Positions 24,844-34,900 of a stretch of 64,000 nt of DNA are shown here, one piece after another. Location: NCBI RefSeq assembly GCF_040675855.1, contig NZ_JBEGIK010000001.1:3472001-3536000 (forward strand). The letters run 5' to 3'. Source of the stretch: Microbacterium sp. LWH3-1.2 (lineage in GTDB: Bacteria > Actinomycetota > Actinomycetes > Actinomycetales > Microbacteriaceae). The notes below the pieces were generated by a model. That model saw only the letters and a program-made list of their open reading frames with translations, ran no database searches and was not told where the DNA came from. The first letter of the stretch is position 1. Each line of letters begins with the position of its first letter. Position numbers and translations under genes: made by a program.

Positions 24844-24857
24844 GGGACCTTCGGCCC
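24844..24857 (+). promoter_or_regulatory. DevR/DosR-like box 6
   Basis: GGGACCTTCGGCCC, 51 bases before the small frame at 24908 and 161 bases before the bactofilin-like gene. Confidence 0.7.
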
Positions 24858-24907
24858 GCAGGCGTCCCCCGCGAGGGCGGAGAGTCAAGTCGACAAAGGG
24901 AGACAAC

Positions 24908-25012
24908 ATGTCCACCACCTCACCCGCTAGCCCTGCTCCCGCAGAATCGTTCGCTCCCCCGGTCGCCACGGCGTCCGACCGATCGATGATGCCGTTGCGG
25001 CAGGGGAGGTGA
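24908..25012 (+). CDS. 34-residue peptide or gene remnant
   Basis: ATG 24908 follows AAAGGGAG with good spacing and opens a frame of 34 codons rich in Ser, Pro and Ala ([12 protein letters not shown]). It stops at 25012, six bases before the start of the bactofilin-like gene. It could be a leader peptide that couples translation to that gene, or the N-terminus of a deleted protein. No family is recognisable. Confidence 0.4.
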   Translation: MSTTSPASPAPAESFAPPVATASDRSMMPLRQGR

Positions 25013-25017
25013 TCGCG

Positions 25018-26253
25018 GTGAGCGTTCTGCGGCGTGCCGTCCGTCCTCTGGCCGTGATCCTCGCGGCCGGCATTCTCACGCTCGTCGCCGGTGGCGCCGC
25101 CGCCGGCGCACCCGTGCAGTCCTCGCCCGCGGTCGCATCGGCGGTAGACGATCGGGACGGACCACGGTTCTACTCCGGCTTGGTGATCGATGTCTCCGGT
25201 GCAGTCGATGGCGATGTGTACGCCACGGGCCAGAGCGTCACCATCAGCGGCGACGTCACGGGTGACGTGATCGCCGCAGCTCAAACCGTCGCGATCACGG
25301 GGACGGTGGACGGCGATGTTCGCATTGCCGCCCAGGACGTCTCGGTCACCGGCGAGGTGTCCCGAAGCGGAACGGTCTTCGCGGCCGGCTTCACGATCGG
25401 CGATACGGGATCCTTCGGTCAGGACGTGGTCACTGCTGCGGGCACCGTCAGCATCGCCGGCGAGGTGGGGCGCGATGTCGCTGCCAGTGTCGGACGTCTT
25501 GTCATCGACGGGTCCGTCGGCGGCAGCGTGACGTACGTGAGCGACGATGATGCGCGTATCGCAGAAGGGGCGGTCGACGGCACGGTCGAGCGCCTGGAGC
25601 CTCCGCAGACCCCTCGGGTCGAGGTCTCCCCGTGGGCGGTGTTCATCGGCTGGTTCCTCGGCTTCCTTTATGCGCTCATCTCTCTCAGCCTCATCGCCCT
25701 GCTCGCGGGACTCCTCCTCCCGCGCTGGCTGCAACGCGTCACCGACCATCTGACGCCGTCACCGTGGAAGGCGCTGCTCGTGGGCTTCGTCGCATCCGTC
25801 GCGGTTCCCATCGCACTCTTCTTCGTGGCCATCACGATCATCGGCGCTCCGCTCGCCATCGCCGGCGCACTGGTGTGGACGGTCATGGTCCTGGCGACGT
25901 TCGTGTACAGCGCGTTCTACATCGGGCGCCTCGTGTTCCGCGACCGTGCGCACCCCGTGGTGATGTCACTCGTCGGCGGGGTGATACTCATCGTCGCGCT
26001 TCAGATCCCGTGGCTCAACATCCTCGTCTGGCTCGCGATGGTCTTCTTCGGCCTGGGAGCCCAGCTTCTGGAACTCCACCGTCAGCGGCCATGGCATCGC
26101 ACACCGACAGCGATCGTCGGCCCCGCACTGCCGGCGGATCAGACAACAGCTCACGCGCAGCCTCCGAGCGCAGGCGTTGCGCCGCAGGCTGGCGTCACAT
26201 CTCCGCCGCCGCCATCCCTGCGCACAGACCCGACGGCGCCTCCCGCCCCGTAA
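25018..26253 (+). CDS. bactofilin-like membrane protein
   Basis: A 411-residue protein from GTG 25018, eight bases after AGGGGAGG (a GTG at 25009 overlaps that site). A signal or anchor segment spans about 5-32. Residues 50-200 are short beta-helix repeats of the polymer-forming/bactofilin type ([24 protein letters not shown]). Then come about four membrane helices and a Pro/Ala-rich tail of about 60 residues. Similar exported beta-helix plus membrane proteins are widespread in bacteria, with unknown exact roles. Box 6 upstream suggests stress control. Confidence 0.82.
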   Translation: MSVLRRAVRPLAVILAAGILTLVAGGAAAGAPVQSSPAVASAVDDRDGPRFYSGLVIDVSGAVDGDVYATGQSVTISGDVTGDVIAAAQTVAITGTVDGDVRIAAQDVSVTGEVSRSGTVFAAGFTIGDTGSFGQDVVTAAGTVSIAGEVGRDVAASVGRLVIDGSVGGSVTYVSDDDARIAEGAVDGTVERLEPPQTPRVEVSPWAVFIGWFLGFLYALISLSLIALLAGLLLPRWLQRVTDHLTPSPWKALLVGFVASVAVPIALFFVAITIIGAPLAIAGALVWTVMVLATFVYSAFYIGRLVFRDRAHPVVMSLVGGVILIVALQIPWLNILVWLAMVFFGLGAQLLELHRQRPWHRTPTAIVGPALPADQTTAHAQPPSAGVAPQAGVTSPPPPSLRTDPTAPPAP

Positions 26254-26277
26254 GGAAGCATGCCACCGTCGCGAGAT

Positions 26278-26712
26278 GCGCCCGCTGGGCTACTGCGTCG
26301 ACGATGTCGCCGAGGGACTTGCCGTCACGGCACCGGAGGACGGACGATCGGATGCCGCGGCCGCCCTGGCCGACTGCTACCTGCGTTTCCTCGAGTCCGC
26401 CGTCACAGAGGACGGCCGCGTGCACAACCGCATGGGTCCCGGCGGCGAATGGACCGACGAACCCGGTCCCGGAGACTGGTGAGGCCGCGCCCTGTGGGGA
26501 CTCGGGGTCGCGGCACGCCGATCGAGCCTCGCCGCGCTCGGCGCCGTCGAGATGGCCGGTCCGGGAGGAACGGATACTGCGGCACTCGCCCTGCTCCGTG
26601 ACAAGACCGCCGCCATCGCCGCGTGCCGGTCGGGGGTCTCGGGCTCGACCCTTGCCGCTCTCGCGACGCTGCAGTGCGTCCGCCGCGCGACCGGCGCGCC
26701 CGACGGATGGCG
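26278..26712 (+). pseudogene. broken glycosyltransferase-like gene
   Basis: The frame reads like the C-terminal helical domain of actinobacterial glycosyltransferase-associated proteins (C-Y-L-R-F-L-E-S-A, then D-G-R-V-H-N-R-M and E-W-T-D-E-P). At 26480-26482 the expected tryptophan codon of a D-W-W-G-R-A-L-W-G-L-G motif is TGA, and the same frame continues in sense beyond it. So one nonsense change interrupts it. The 5' end is also missing, as the frame abuts the bactofilin-like gene. The family assignment is from memory of this motif and is uncertain; that the gene is broken is clearer. Confidence 0.55.
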
Positions 26713-27462
26713 TCAGAGCGCGGTCAGCAGCGCGTCCAACTGGCGCCGCGGCATGGGTCGCGCGAACAAGTAGCCCTGGCCGCGGTCGCACCCCAGCGAC
26801 GTGGCCTTCTCCAGGTGCCGCGTAGTCTCGATCCCCTCGGCGACGACGCGGATGCCGGCGTCGTGGGCGACAGTGATCGCGGCGCCCATGGTTCGTTCAG
26901 CCGATGGGGACTCGTCCGCCACCAGGGCGCGGTCGATCTTCAGCTCTGTGGCGTGAAGCCGCTTGAGCTGGGTGAGCGATGCCTGTCCGGCGCCGAAGTC
27001 ATCGAGCGCGATGCCCAGCCCCATCGCCCGGAGACGATCGAGCCGGCCGACGACCGCCGACACATTGCCGATGCGACGACCCTCGGTGATCTCGAGCGTG
27101 AGCCGGCGTGCGGGATGACTGATCCGATCGACCAGCCGACCCAGCCACGTGGAGAACGCGGAGTCCTGCAGCTGTGTCGGCGACACGTTGACGGAGACAT
27201 CGATGCCCCACCTGGACATCACGGCGATCGCCTGCGTGGCCATGTACCGGCCGATCTCCCCGATCATGCCGTCCTCTTCGGCGATGGGAATGAACTCGTT
27301 CGGTCCCACCGGGCCCCAATCCGGGTGAGTCCACCTGCACAAAGCCTCGACGGCGACCACTCTGTGGGTCACCAGGTCGATCTGAGGCTGGAACCACGCG
27401 GTGATCTCCGAGCGGTCGAGGGCGTGCGCCAGCGCTCTCGATATCTCGCTTCTCACAGCCAC
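26713..27462 (-). CDS. EAL-domain c-di-GMP phosphodiesterase
   Basis: A 249-residue stand-alone EAL domain. Motifs: V-E-A-L-C-R-W (the EAL signature), N-V-S-P-T-Q-L, E-I-T-E-G, D-D-F-G-A-G, K-I-D-R and V-A-E-G-I-E-T, so the metal and substrate residues are present and hydrolysis of c-di-GMP is expected. There is no sensor or GGDEF domain and no membrane segment. The start is uncertain: GTG 27462 or 27456 fit the domain boundary. It abuts the broken gene at 26278-26712 and closes the dormancy-like region. Confidence 0.88.
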   Translation of the reverse strand: MAVRSEISRALAHALDRSEITAWFQPQIDLVTHRVVAVEALCRWTHPDWGPVGPNEFIPIAEEDGMIGEIGRYMATQAIAVMSRWGIDVSVNVSPTQLQDSAFSTWLGRLVDRISHPARRLTLEITEGRRIGNVSAVVGRLDRLRAMGLGIALDDFGAGQASLTQLKRLHATELKIDRALVADESPSAERTMGAAITVAHDAGIRVVAEGIETTRHLEKATSLGCDRGQGYLFARPMPRRQLDALLTAL

Positions 27463-27665
27463 GGCTTCTCGCTTCCGGTGCTGGCGGTCACCCCTGCCCC
27501 GCGTCTTCCCGTCGCGCCATTCTCGCACCGGACGCGGTTGGGCATCGGCGTCTTGACTGCGGCCGGTGTTGTCGGATACCCGATGCGTCGCGTCTCGCTT
27601 CATGGGCCAGCGCTTTCGAGTCAACCCGGTTCGCGCGATCGACAGGAGCCGGTTTACTGATCGTG

Positions 27666-28151
27666 ATGAACAGCCGTGATCCGCAGGACCTGATGATCCG
27701 CGACATCCGTGAAGAGGATGCCGGCGAGGTGCTCACGCTTCAGCGCGCCGCGTTCGTGCAGGAGGCGCTCATCTACGACACCGTCCGCATGCCGCCCCTC
27801 ACACAGAGCCTCGACGAGCTGAGAGCGGAGCTGGCGGACAACCTCGGGCGCGTCGCACTGCAGGGATCGAGGCTGGTCGGCGCGGTCCGCGCCAAGCATG
27901 AGTCCGGGCTGCTGCTCATCGGTCGGCTGGCGATCGCCCCGGACGTCCAGGGGCTCGGAATCGGCTCCCGGCTGCTCCTCGCCGTCGAGGATGCCGGGCG
28001 GAACGCGGGATGCCGGGAGGCTGAGCTTTTCACGGGGTCGCTGAGCGAGGCGAATCTGCGACTGTACGAACGCCTCGGCTATCGCGAATCCCAGCGCGTC
28101 GACGGTGACGACGGCATCGAGCAGGTCTTCCTCCGCAAGGCGCTGCTCTGA
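27666..28151 (+). CDS. GNAT N-acetyltransferase
   Basis: A 161-residue GNAT protein. I-G-R-L-A-I-A-P-D-V-Q-G-L-G-I-G-S-R-L-L holds the acetyl-CoA pyrophosphate loop (Q/R-x-x-G-x-G/A), followed by N-L-R-L-Y-E-R-L-G-Y-R-E, the usual C-terminal motif. The substrate is unknown. GTG 27663 directly precedes ATG 27666. It is a single gene with a long non-coding stretch after it. Confidence 0.88.
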   Translation: MNSRDPQDLMIRDIREEDAGEVLTLQRAAFVQEALIYDTVRMPPLTQSLDELRAELADNLGRVALQGSRLVGAVRAKHESGLLLIGRLAIAPDVQGLGIGSRLLLAVEDAGRNAGCREAELFTGSLSEANLRLYERLGYRESQRVDGDDGIEQVFLRKALL

Positions 28152-28771
28152 TGCCTGGTGCCGCGTCACGGTCGTGGCGCAGCGGACGGCGTGAAGGTGC
28201 AGGTTCTGGGACTGCCTGACGGTCTCGGCCCGTGCTCTGCCGAGTGCGCCGGCCGACGCGCACGCGAAGTCCGCGCCGTCTACGCGGCAGCGCTGTTCGG
28301 CGACGACCCGGGGTCAGCCGAAGGAGCGGCGTGGCCCTCGCCGTGTGCGCCTCATGAACCGCTAGGGTGGCAGCAAGCCGGGTCCCACACCTTTCGGCAG
28401 CGTCGCAGAGGCATCCCCAGTGCTGAGCCCTCCCCCCAAATGGGCGCGTGATGCTCGCGGGACAGGCTGAGGTCCCTCGGACGCTACAGGATCTAGCTGC
28501 AACGTCCGAGGGACCGTCCTTGCGCGGGGGGAGCGCAGGGAAATCGGCGGCACTGCCCCAGAGATCCCCAGACCGGACGCCCGCGCCGTGATCATTTCCC
28601 AGGATCACGCCGAGCTGCCCGCGGCTCACCATATCGCGTCCACGCTGCAGTGAACAGCATCCGCCGCCCCACGTCCGTACCCGCCGTGACGTCCGCGTCT
28701 TCGGACGAGCCCTGGGGCACTGATGAAGGATGCTGCGGACCGCAGCATCCGTCGCGGACCCGCTCTCTCGA
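28152..28771. other. long intergenic region with RNA-like structure
   Basis: No credible protein gene in about 620 bases. A segment from about 28410 to 28560 looks structured: a short hairpin whose loop contains CCCCCC (G-C-C-C...G-G-G-C around 28423-28443), the strong inverted repeat at 28471-28515, and then a GGGGGG run near 28527 that could pair with the C-rich loop. It may be a small RNA; see the finding for this region. Confidence 0.35.
28471..28515. repeat. 13-bp perfect inverted repeat
   Basis: GGTCCCTCGGACG (28471-28483) and CGTCCGAGGGACC (28503-28515) are exactly complementary, with a 19-base spacer. No T-run follows on either strand, so a simple Rho-independent terminator is less likely than a structured RNA or a protein-binding site. 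Confidence 0.8.
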
Positions 28772-29695
28772 CTATGCGAGCCGCATCGTCGCCTGCGGCA
28801 GTGCGGCGAGCCCGGCCGCTGTGCGCTCGATCGTCTGCTGCATCACCTCGACGGCCCGTGTCGGAGCCATGTCGGTGACCCGCGCGATGCTGATGGTGCG
28901 CGTCAGGGTCGGGTGGGACAGGCGGACCGATCGCAGTCCGGACCGCTCGATGAGCACCATCGCGGGCACGATCGCGACGCCGATCCCGCGCTCGACGAAG
29001 CGCAGCACGGCGTCCATCTCGGCCCCTTCGATGACCGTGTGCGGCGTCAGTCCCGCCGCCGCGAACGCGGCATCGGTGGTGGCGCGCAGGTCGTACGTCG
29101 AGCTGAAGACGACCTGCGGCAGCGCGGCGACGTCGCCGAGGCCGACGCTCGCTCGTGTCGTGAGCGGAGGCGCGCTGCTCGACGAGATGACGACGAGCTC
29201 TTCGACGAGTAGCTGCGTGACGGTGAATCTCTCGGCGGATGCAGCGCCGGAGGTGGTGATCAGCGCGAGGTCGAGTTCGCCACCCGCAAGGTCGTCGAGC
29301 AGACCGCGCGACCCGCTCTCGGTGATGTGCAGCTCGATTCCGGGATGCGCGGCGTGGAACGCGCTCAGCACTTCGGCGACGAGGCTGATGCAGAGGGTGG
29401 GCGTGGCGCCGAGGCGGACGCGCCCGCGCCGGAGGCCGGCGAGCTCGTCGATCTCGCGGCGAACGGATGCTGCGTCGGCCAGCATCCGTCGGGCGAGGGG
29501 CAGGAGCGCCTCGCCCGCGGCGGTCGGTGTGCTGCCTCCGCGGGCGCGGTGGAACAGATCCACACCCAGACTCTGCTCGAGTGTCGAGATCTGGCGGCTC
29601 AGCGACGGCTGCGCGAGGTGGAGCTGCTCGGCGGCGCGGGTGAAATTGCCCAGCTGAGCCACCGTGACGAACGCACGGAGCTGCTCGAGATTCAT
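28772..29695 (-). CDS. LysR-family regulator
   Basis: A 307-residue LysR protein. The N-terminal HTH reads L-R-A-F-V-T-V-A-Q-L-G-N-F-T-R-A-A-E-Q-L, with S-L-S-R-Q-I-S-T-L-E-Q after it, and the rest is a substrate-binding-type effector domain. ATG 29695 is chosen because the HTH starts there. It is divergent from the flavoprotein gene at 29774 across a short intergenic region holding a T-N11-A type box, the usual layout for a LysR regulator and its target. Confidence 0.93.
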   Translation of the reverse strand: MNLEQLRAFVTVAQLGNFTRAAEQLHLAQPSLSRQISTLEQSLGVDLFHRARGGSTPTAAGEALLPLARRMLADAASVRREIDELAGLRRGRVRLGATPTLCISLVAEVLSAFHAAHPGIELHITESGSRGLLDDLAGGELDLALITTSGAASAERFTVTQLLVEELVVISSSSAPPLTTRASVGLGDVAALPQVVFSSTYDLRATTDAAFAAAGLTPHTVIEGAEMDAVLRFVERGIGVAIVPAMVLIERSGLRSVRLSHPTLTRTISIARVTDMAPTRAVEVMQQTIERTAAGLAALPQATMRLA

Positions 29696-29773
29696 TTTGA
29701 ATAGCCTATTGCTATCTATCCCACCAGGTATATGCATTGGAGTAATCGGTGCGAACTGCTTAGCGTGTCTGCT
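29696..29773. promoter_or_regulatory. LysR-type divergent control region
   Basis: ATAGC-CTATT-GCTAT at 29701-29715 is an interrupted palindrome of the T-N11-A class, six bases from the LysR start codon. It probably binds the regulator and controls both genes. Confidence 0.65.
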
Positions 29774-31507
29774 GTGATCCCCTCAGAACGCCGGCTTTCC
29801 ACCACCGTCCTCGTGATCGGCACCGGGGGCTCCGGTCTCCGCGCGGCCATCGAACTCGCCGAAGCCGGCGTCGACGTCGTCGCGCTGGGCAAGCGCCCGA
29901 AATCGGACGCGCACACCTCCCTCGCCGCAGGCGGCATCAACGCCGCCCTCGGCACAATGGATGCCGACGACAGCTGGCAGCAGCACGCCGCCGACACGCT
30001 GAAGGAGAGCTACCTGCTCGCCAACCCGCACACCGTCGAGATCGTCACGTCGGGCGCCGCTCGCGGGATCGAAGACCTCGAGTGCTACGGCATGCCGTTC
30101 GCCCGCGAGGACGACGGGCGCATCTCGCAGCGGTTCTTCGGCGCGCACACGTACCGTCGCACCGCGTTCGCGGGCGACTACACGGGGCTCGAGATCCAGC
30201 GCACGCTGATCAACCGGGCCGCGCAGCTGCACGTGCCGATCCTCGACACCGTCTACGTGACGCGCATCCTCGTGAACGATGACGGGGCTGTCTTCGGCGC
30301 CTACGGCTTCGACCTCGAGGACGGCACGCGCTACCTCATCCACTCGGACGCGGTGATCCTCGCGGCGGGCGGGCACAACCGCATCTGGCGGCGCACGTCG
30401 TCGCGACGCGACGAGAACACCGGCGACTCCTTCCGCCTCGCGGTGGAAGCAGGCGGCCGGCTTCGTGATCCGGAGCTCGTGCAGTTCCACCCGAGCGGCA
30501 TCATCGAGCCCGAGAACGCGGCCGGCACCCTCATCTCCGAGGCGGCACGCGGCGAAGGCGGCATCCTGCGCAACGGCCTCGGCGAGCGCTTCATGCACAA
30601 GTACGACCCCGAGCGCCTCGAACTTTCCACACGCGACCGTGTCGCCCTGGCCTGCTACACCGAGATCAAGGAGGGCCGCGGCACCCCGAACGGCGGCGTC
30701 TGGCTCGACGTGTCCCACCTCCCGCGCGAGACGATCATGACCCGCCTCCCCCGCGTGTACCAGACGATGCTCGAGCTGCAGATGCTCGACATCACCAAGG
30801 AGCCGATCGAGATCGCGCCGACTGCGCACTACTCGATGGGCGGCGTCTGGGTTCGCGCGTCGGACCACTCCACCGACGTGCCCGGACTCTACGCCATCGG
30901 CGAGGCGTCTTCGGGCCTTCACGGCGCCAACCGGCTCGGCGGCAACTCGCTCATCGAGTTGCTCGTGTTCGGTCGCATCGTCGGGCAGGCCGCCGCCGCG
31001 TACTCGGCGGCGCTCCCCGCCCAGACACGTTCGGCGGCGGCCGTCGCGACCGCCCGCGCGGAGATCGACGTCCTGCTCGCAGCATCCGGAACCGAGAATG
31101 TCCGGGCGCTCCAGCGCGCCATCCGCGACACGATGACCGAGCACGCCGGTGTCGTGCGTGACGAGGAGGGGCTTCTCGCCGGCCTCGCCGAACTCGACGC
31201 GATCGAAACGCGGATGACAGACATCGGCGTGCACCCCGACATCGCGGGATATCACGATCTCGCACACGCGTTCGACCTCAAGTCGGCGGCCCTCGCCGCG
31301 CGGGCGACGCTCGAAGCCGCGCTCGAACGGCGGGAGACCCGCGGGTGCCACAACCGCAGCGACTACCCTGACATCGATCCCGAACTGCAGGTCAACCTGG
31401 TGTGGTCCCCCTCGACCGGCGTTGTACGGGAGCAGATCCCGCCGATCCCCGCCGAGATCGGCGCGCTGATGCGCGAGGTGTCCGTTGCCGGGAAGCTGGC
31501 CGAGTAG
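29774..31507 (+). CDS. FAD-binding SdhA/FrdA/NadB-family flavoprotein
   Basis: A 577-residue flavoprotein. The FAD loop is G-T-G-G-S-G-L-R-A-A-I-E; T-S-L-A-A-G-G-I-N-A-A-L and the C-terminal H-G-A-N-R-L-G-G-N-S-L-I-E-L, plus a tail like C-H-N-R-S-D-Y-P, place it with succinate dehydrogenase/fumarate reductase flavoproteins and L-aspartate oxidase. There is no iron-sulphur subunit gene or NAD gene beside it, so it may act on another dicarboxylate. The start is uncertain (GTG 29774, GTG 29765 or ATG 29732). The divergent LysR gene suggests substrate-induced expression. Confidence 0.85.
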   Translation: MIPSERRLSTTVLVIGTGGSGLRAAIELAEAGVDVVALGKRPKSDAHTSLAAGGINAALGTMDADDSWQQHAADTLKESYLLANPHTVEIVTSGAARGIEDLECYGMPFAREDDGRISQRFFGAHTYRRTAFAGDYTGLEIQRTLINRAAQLHVPILDTVYVTRILVNDDGAVFGAYGFDLEDGTRYLIHSDAVILAAGGHNRIWRRTSSRRDENTGDSFRLAVEAGGRLRDPELVQFHPSGIIEPENAAGTLISEAARGEGGILRNGLGERFMHKYDPERLELSTRDRVALACYTEIKEGRGTPNGGVWLDVSHLPRETIMTRLPRVYQTMLELQMLDITKEPIEIAPTAHYSMGGVWVRASDHSTDVPGLYAIGEASSGLHGANRLGGNSLIELLVFGRIVGQAAAAYSAALPAQTRSAAAVATARAEIDVLLAASGTENVRALQRAIRDTMTEHAGVVRDEEGLLAGLAELDAIETRMTDIGVHPDIAGYHDLAHAFDLKSAALAARATLEAALERRETRGCHNRSDYPDIDPELQVNLVWSPSTGVVREQIPPIPAEIGALMREVSVAGKLAE

Positions 31508-31625
31508 CCCTCGCACACCCGTCTCGAGGGATGCCGGCCACATCGGTCGATGGCGGCTTGTAGCCCCTTCGGCGCCGGGCGGCAACCCCCGAGAGCGACG
31601 GCGAATCCTCAGGTAGAAAGGACTC

Positions 31626-31955
31626 GTGAAGCGGGTGATCTACGCGGGAAGCGAGTTCGTGACGGGTGACGACATCGCCGCCACACTTCTGCGCTGCGGC
31701 CAGGCGCTGGCCGAGGCGGGCGAGGCCGAGGCCGTGACGGTTCCGACGAGGGAGCCGGACGGCTCCGTCGGTGAGGTGACTGTTCTCATCGGGCCCGCGA
31801 GCCAGATGGTCGCGCGTGACGTCCACGACGACAATGGGGAGCTCGTCGATGAGGCGGCGGTCGAGCGGATGAAGTCGATCCAGCGACGTCTGCACCCGAT
31901 CGCCGCGGTCGACCCCGCCCCTTCGGCCGAGGTCGACTGGGAAGACGAGATCTGA
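31626..31955 (+). CDS. conserved hypothetical protein
   Basis: A 109-residue soluble protein from GTG 31626 with AGGTAGAAAGG before it. It opens K-R-V-I-Y-A-G-S-E-F-V-T-G-D-D-I and ends in an acidic tail (V-D-W-E-D-E-I). No motif indicates a function. It is convergent with dnaE2, whose stop is only ten bases beyond its own. Confidence 0.75.
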   Translation: MKRVIYAGSEFVTGDDIAATLLRCGQALAEAGEAEAVTVPTREPDGSVGEVTVLIGPASQMVARDVHDDNGELVDEAAVERMKSIQRRLHPIAAVDPAPSAEVDWEDEI

Positions 31956-31964
31956 CAGGCATCG

Positions 31965-34900
31965 TCATCGGAAGTCCCTGGTGCGATGCTGCACGCCGAC
32001 GCGGAGGTCTTCGAACGCGTCGGCGATGAGGTTCGTCACGCCCTCGGCCGAGCGCTCGAGCATGCCGCGCGCGATGAGCGCGGGCGAGTCGCGCACGATA
32101 CGGCGATACCGATTCCAGACGCCGAGCGAGCACACGATGTTGACGAGACCGTGTTCGTCTTCGAGGTTGAGGAACGTGATTCCGGATGCTGTGGCCGGCC
32201 GCTGCCGATGAGTCACGAGGCCTGCGACCTCGACGCGGCGGCCGACCTCATGGCTGCGCAGTTCGCGGGACGTCAGCACGCCACGCGCGTCGAGCCCGGA
32301 GCGATAGTGGGTGATCGGATGGTCGTCGGTGGAGATGCCCGTCGCCCACAGGTCGGCGGCGAGGCGCTCGTAGCTGGTGGGGTCGGCGAACAGCGGCGGC
32401 TGCACCGCGATGAGCGAGTCCGGCAGGAACTCGGGGCGGTCCTGCGCCGCCGACCCGGCGAGCCAGATCGCCTCGCGCCTGCTGAGCCCGAGGCATTCGA
32501 ACGCCCCCGCGGTGGCGAGCGCCTCGACCTGGACCGCGGTGATGCTGGTGCGCCGCACGAGATCGCGGAGGTCGCGGAACAGCCCGCCCGACTCGCGCGC
32601 GGCGACGATGCGCTGGGCGACCGTCGCGCCGATCCCCTTCACCCCCGCAAGCCCCAGCCGCACCGCGAACCTCCCGTCGCGGCGGTGCGCCGCGGATTCA
32701 TCGGGCGCGTCGATGTCGAAGAGACCGACGGGCGGCTGCTTGCGCTCGGCACACGAGCCGAGGCCGGTGGGCCCTTCGGCTCCGGTCGCTGAGCCTGTCG
32801 AAGCGCCGGCGACGGGCTCGAGCACCGCCTCGCTGCCGGACAGGTGCAGGTCGGGGCGACGCACCTCGACCCCGTGGTGGCGCGCGTCGCCCACGAGCGT
32901 CGCGGGCGAGTAGAAGCCCATCGGCTGCGCCCGCAGCAGGCCGGCGAGGAACGCCGCCGGATAGTGCAGCTTGATCCACGAACTGGCGTAGACCAGCAGC
33001 GCGAACGACAGCGAGTGCGACTCGGCGAAGCCGAAGTTCGCGAATGCCTGGATCTTGGCGTAGATCGCGTCGGCCTCCTCGCCCACGAGGTCGTTCTCGG
33101 CCATGCCGGCGTACAGCTTCTTCTTCAGCGAGTCGATGCGCTCGATCCCCCGCTTGGACCCCATGGCGCGCCGCAGCAGGTCGGCGTCCTCTCCGGTGAG
33201 CCCGCCGACGGCCATGCCCATCTGCATGAGCTGCTCCTGGAACACCGGGATTCCGAGCGTTCGCTCCAGCACCGGCACCAGCTTGGGGTGCGGGTAGGTC
33301 ACACCCTCCTGCCCGAGCTTGCGCTTGACGAACGGGTGCACGGCACCGCCCTGGATGGGGCCGGGGCGGATGAGCGCGATCTCGATCACGAGGTCGTAGA
33401 ACCGGCGCGGCTGCAGGCGCGGCAGAAGGCCTATCTGCGCACGCGACTCGACCTGGAACACCCCGATCGAGTCGGCGCGGCACAGCATGTCGTAGACCGC
33501 CTTCTCCTCCTTCGGGAGGGTCGACAGCTCCCAGTCCTCCCCGGTCGAAGCACGGATCATGTCGAAGCAGTACTGCAGGGCCGCCAGCATCCCGAGGCCC
33601 AGCAGGTCGAACTTCACGAGCCCCATCCAGGCGGCATCGTCCTTGTCCCACTGGATCACCGTGCGGTTCTCCATGCGGGCGTGCTCGATCGGCACGACCT
33701 CGCCCACCGGGCGGTCGGTGAGCACCATGCCGCCGGAATGGATGCCGAGGTGCCGCGGCGCCTTGAGCAGCTCGGAGGCGAACTCCAGCACCTGATCGGG
33801 GATGTCGTGCCCGGCTCCCGTCTCGAGGAGCGCTCCCCAGCCTTCGATCTGCTTCGACCAGGCGTCCTGCTGGCCAGGCGAATGCCCCAGCGCCTTCGCC
33901 ATGTCGCGCACGGCGTTCTTGGGTCGGTACTGGATGACGTTCGCGACCTGTGCCGCACGATCGCGCCCGTACTCGCGGTACACCCACTGGATGACCTCTT
34001 CGCGGCGATCGGAGTCGAAGTCGACGTCGATGTCAGGCTCCTCCTCGCGCAGACTCGACAGGAACCGTTCGAACGGCAGGTCGTACCCGATCGCGTCGAC
34101 GGCGGTGATGTCGAGCAGGTAGCAGATGGCGCTGTTGGCGGCGGAGCCGCGCCCCTGACAGAGGATGCCCTGGCTCCGCGCGAACTGCACGATGCCGTGG
34201 ACTATCAGGAAGTAGCCCGGGAAATCCTTCATCTCGATGACTCCGAGCTCCTTCTCGATACGCGCCCGGTTCTCCTCCGTCAGGTCGGGGTACTTGCGCG
34301 GCACCGCCTCCCACACGAGGTGCCGCAGCCACGACATGGGCGTGTGCCCCTCTGGCACCTTCTGCTTCGGGAGCGCCGGCTTCGCCTTGCGCAGCGGGAA
34401 GGCGAGTTCGTCGGCGAGCGTCACAGTCCGGGCGACGGCATCCGGGAACCGCACGAAGCGCTCCGCCATCTCGGCGCCCGACCGCAGATGCGCACCGGCA
34501 TGCACCGGCAGCCAGCCGTCGAGCTCGTCGAGACCGCGATTCGCGCGCACGGCGGCGACCGCCGCGGCGAGCAGCTGCCGCTTGGGCACGGCGTAGTGCA
34601 CGTTGTTGGTCGCCAGGAGCGGAAGGCCGCGCTCCCGCGCGAGCCCGACGAGCACGTCGTTGTCGCGGGTGTCGAGCGGATTGCCGTGGTCGATGAGCTC
34701 GACGTGCACGTTGTCTCTCCCGAACAGGGTCACGAGACGGTCGAGTTCCCCGGCCGCCGCAGCGGGGCTCTCGGCGAGCGCGCGGCGCACGGCGCCCTTT
34801 CGGCATCCGGTGAGCACCGCCCACTCCCCCGCCGCCTGCGCGGCGAGTTCGTCGAGGTCGTAGACCGGTCGGCCCTTCTCAGCGCCCTGCAGCTGCGCGT

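Noticed and set aside
24247..25749. A long minus-strand open frame across the ppsA remnant and the bactofilin-like gene
   Set aside because: Only the part inside 24397-24840 has protein-family sense; the rest is antisense to the bactofilin-like gene.
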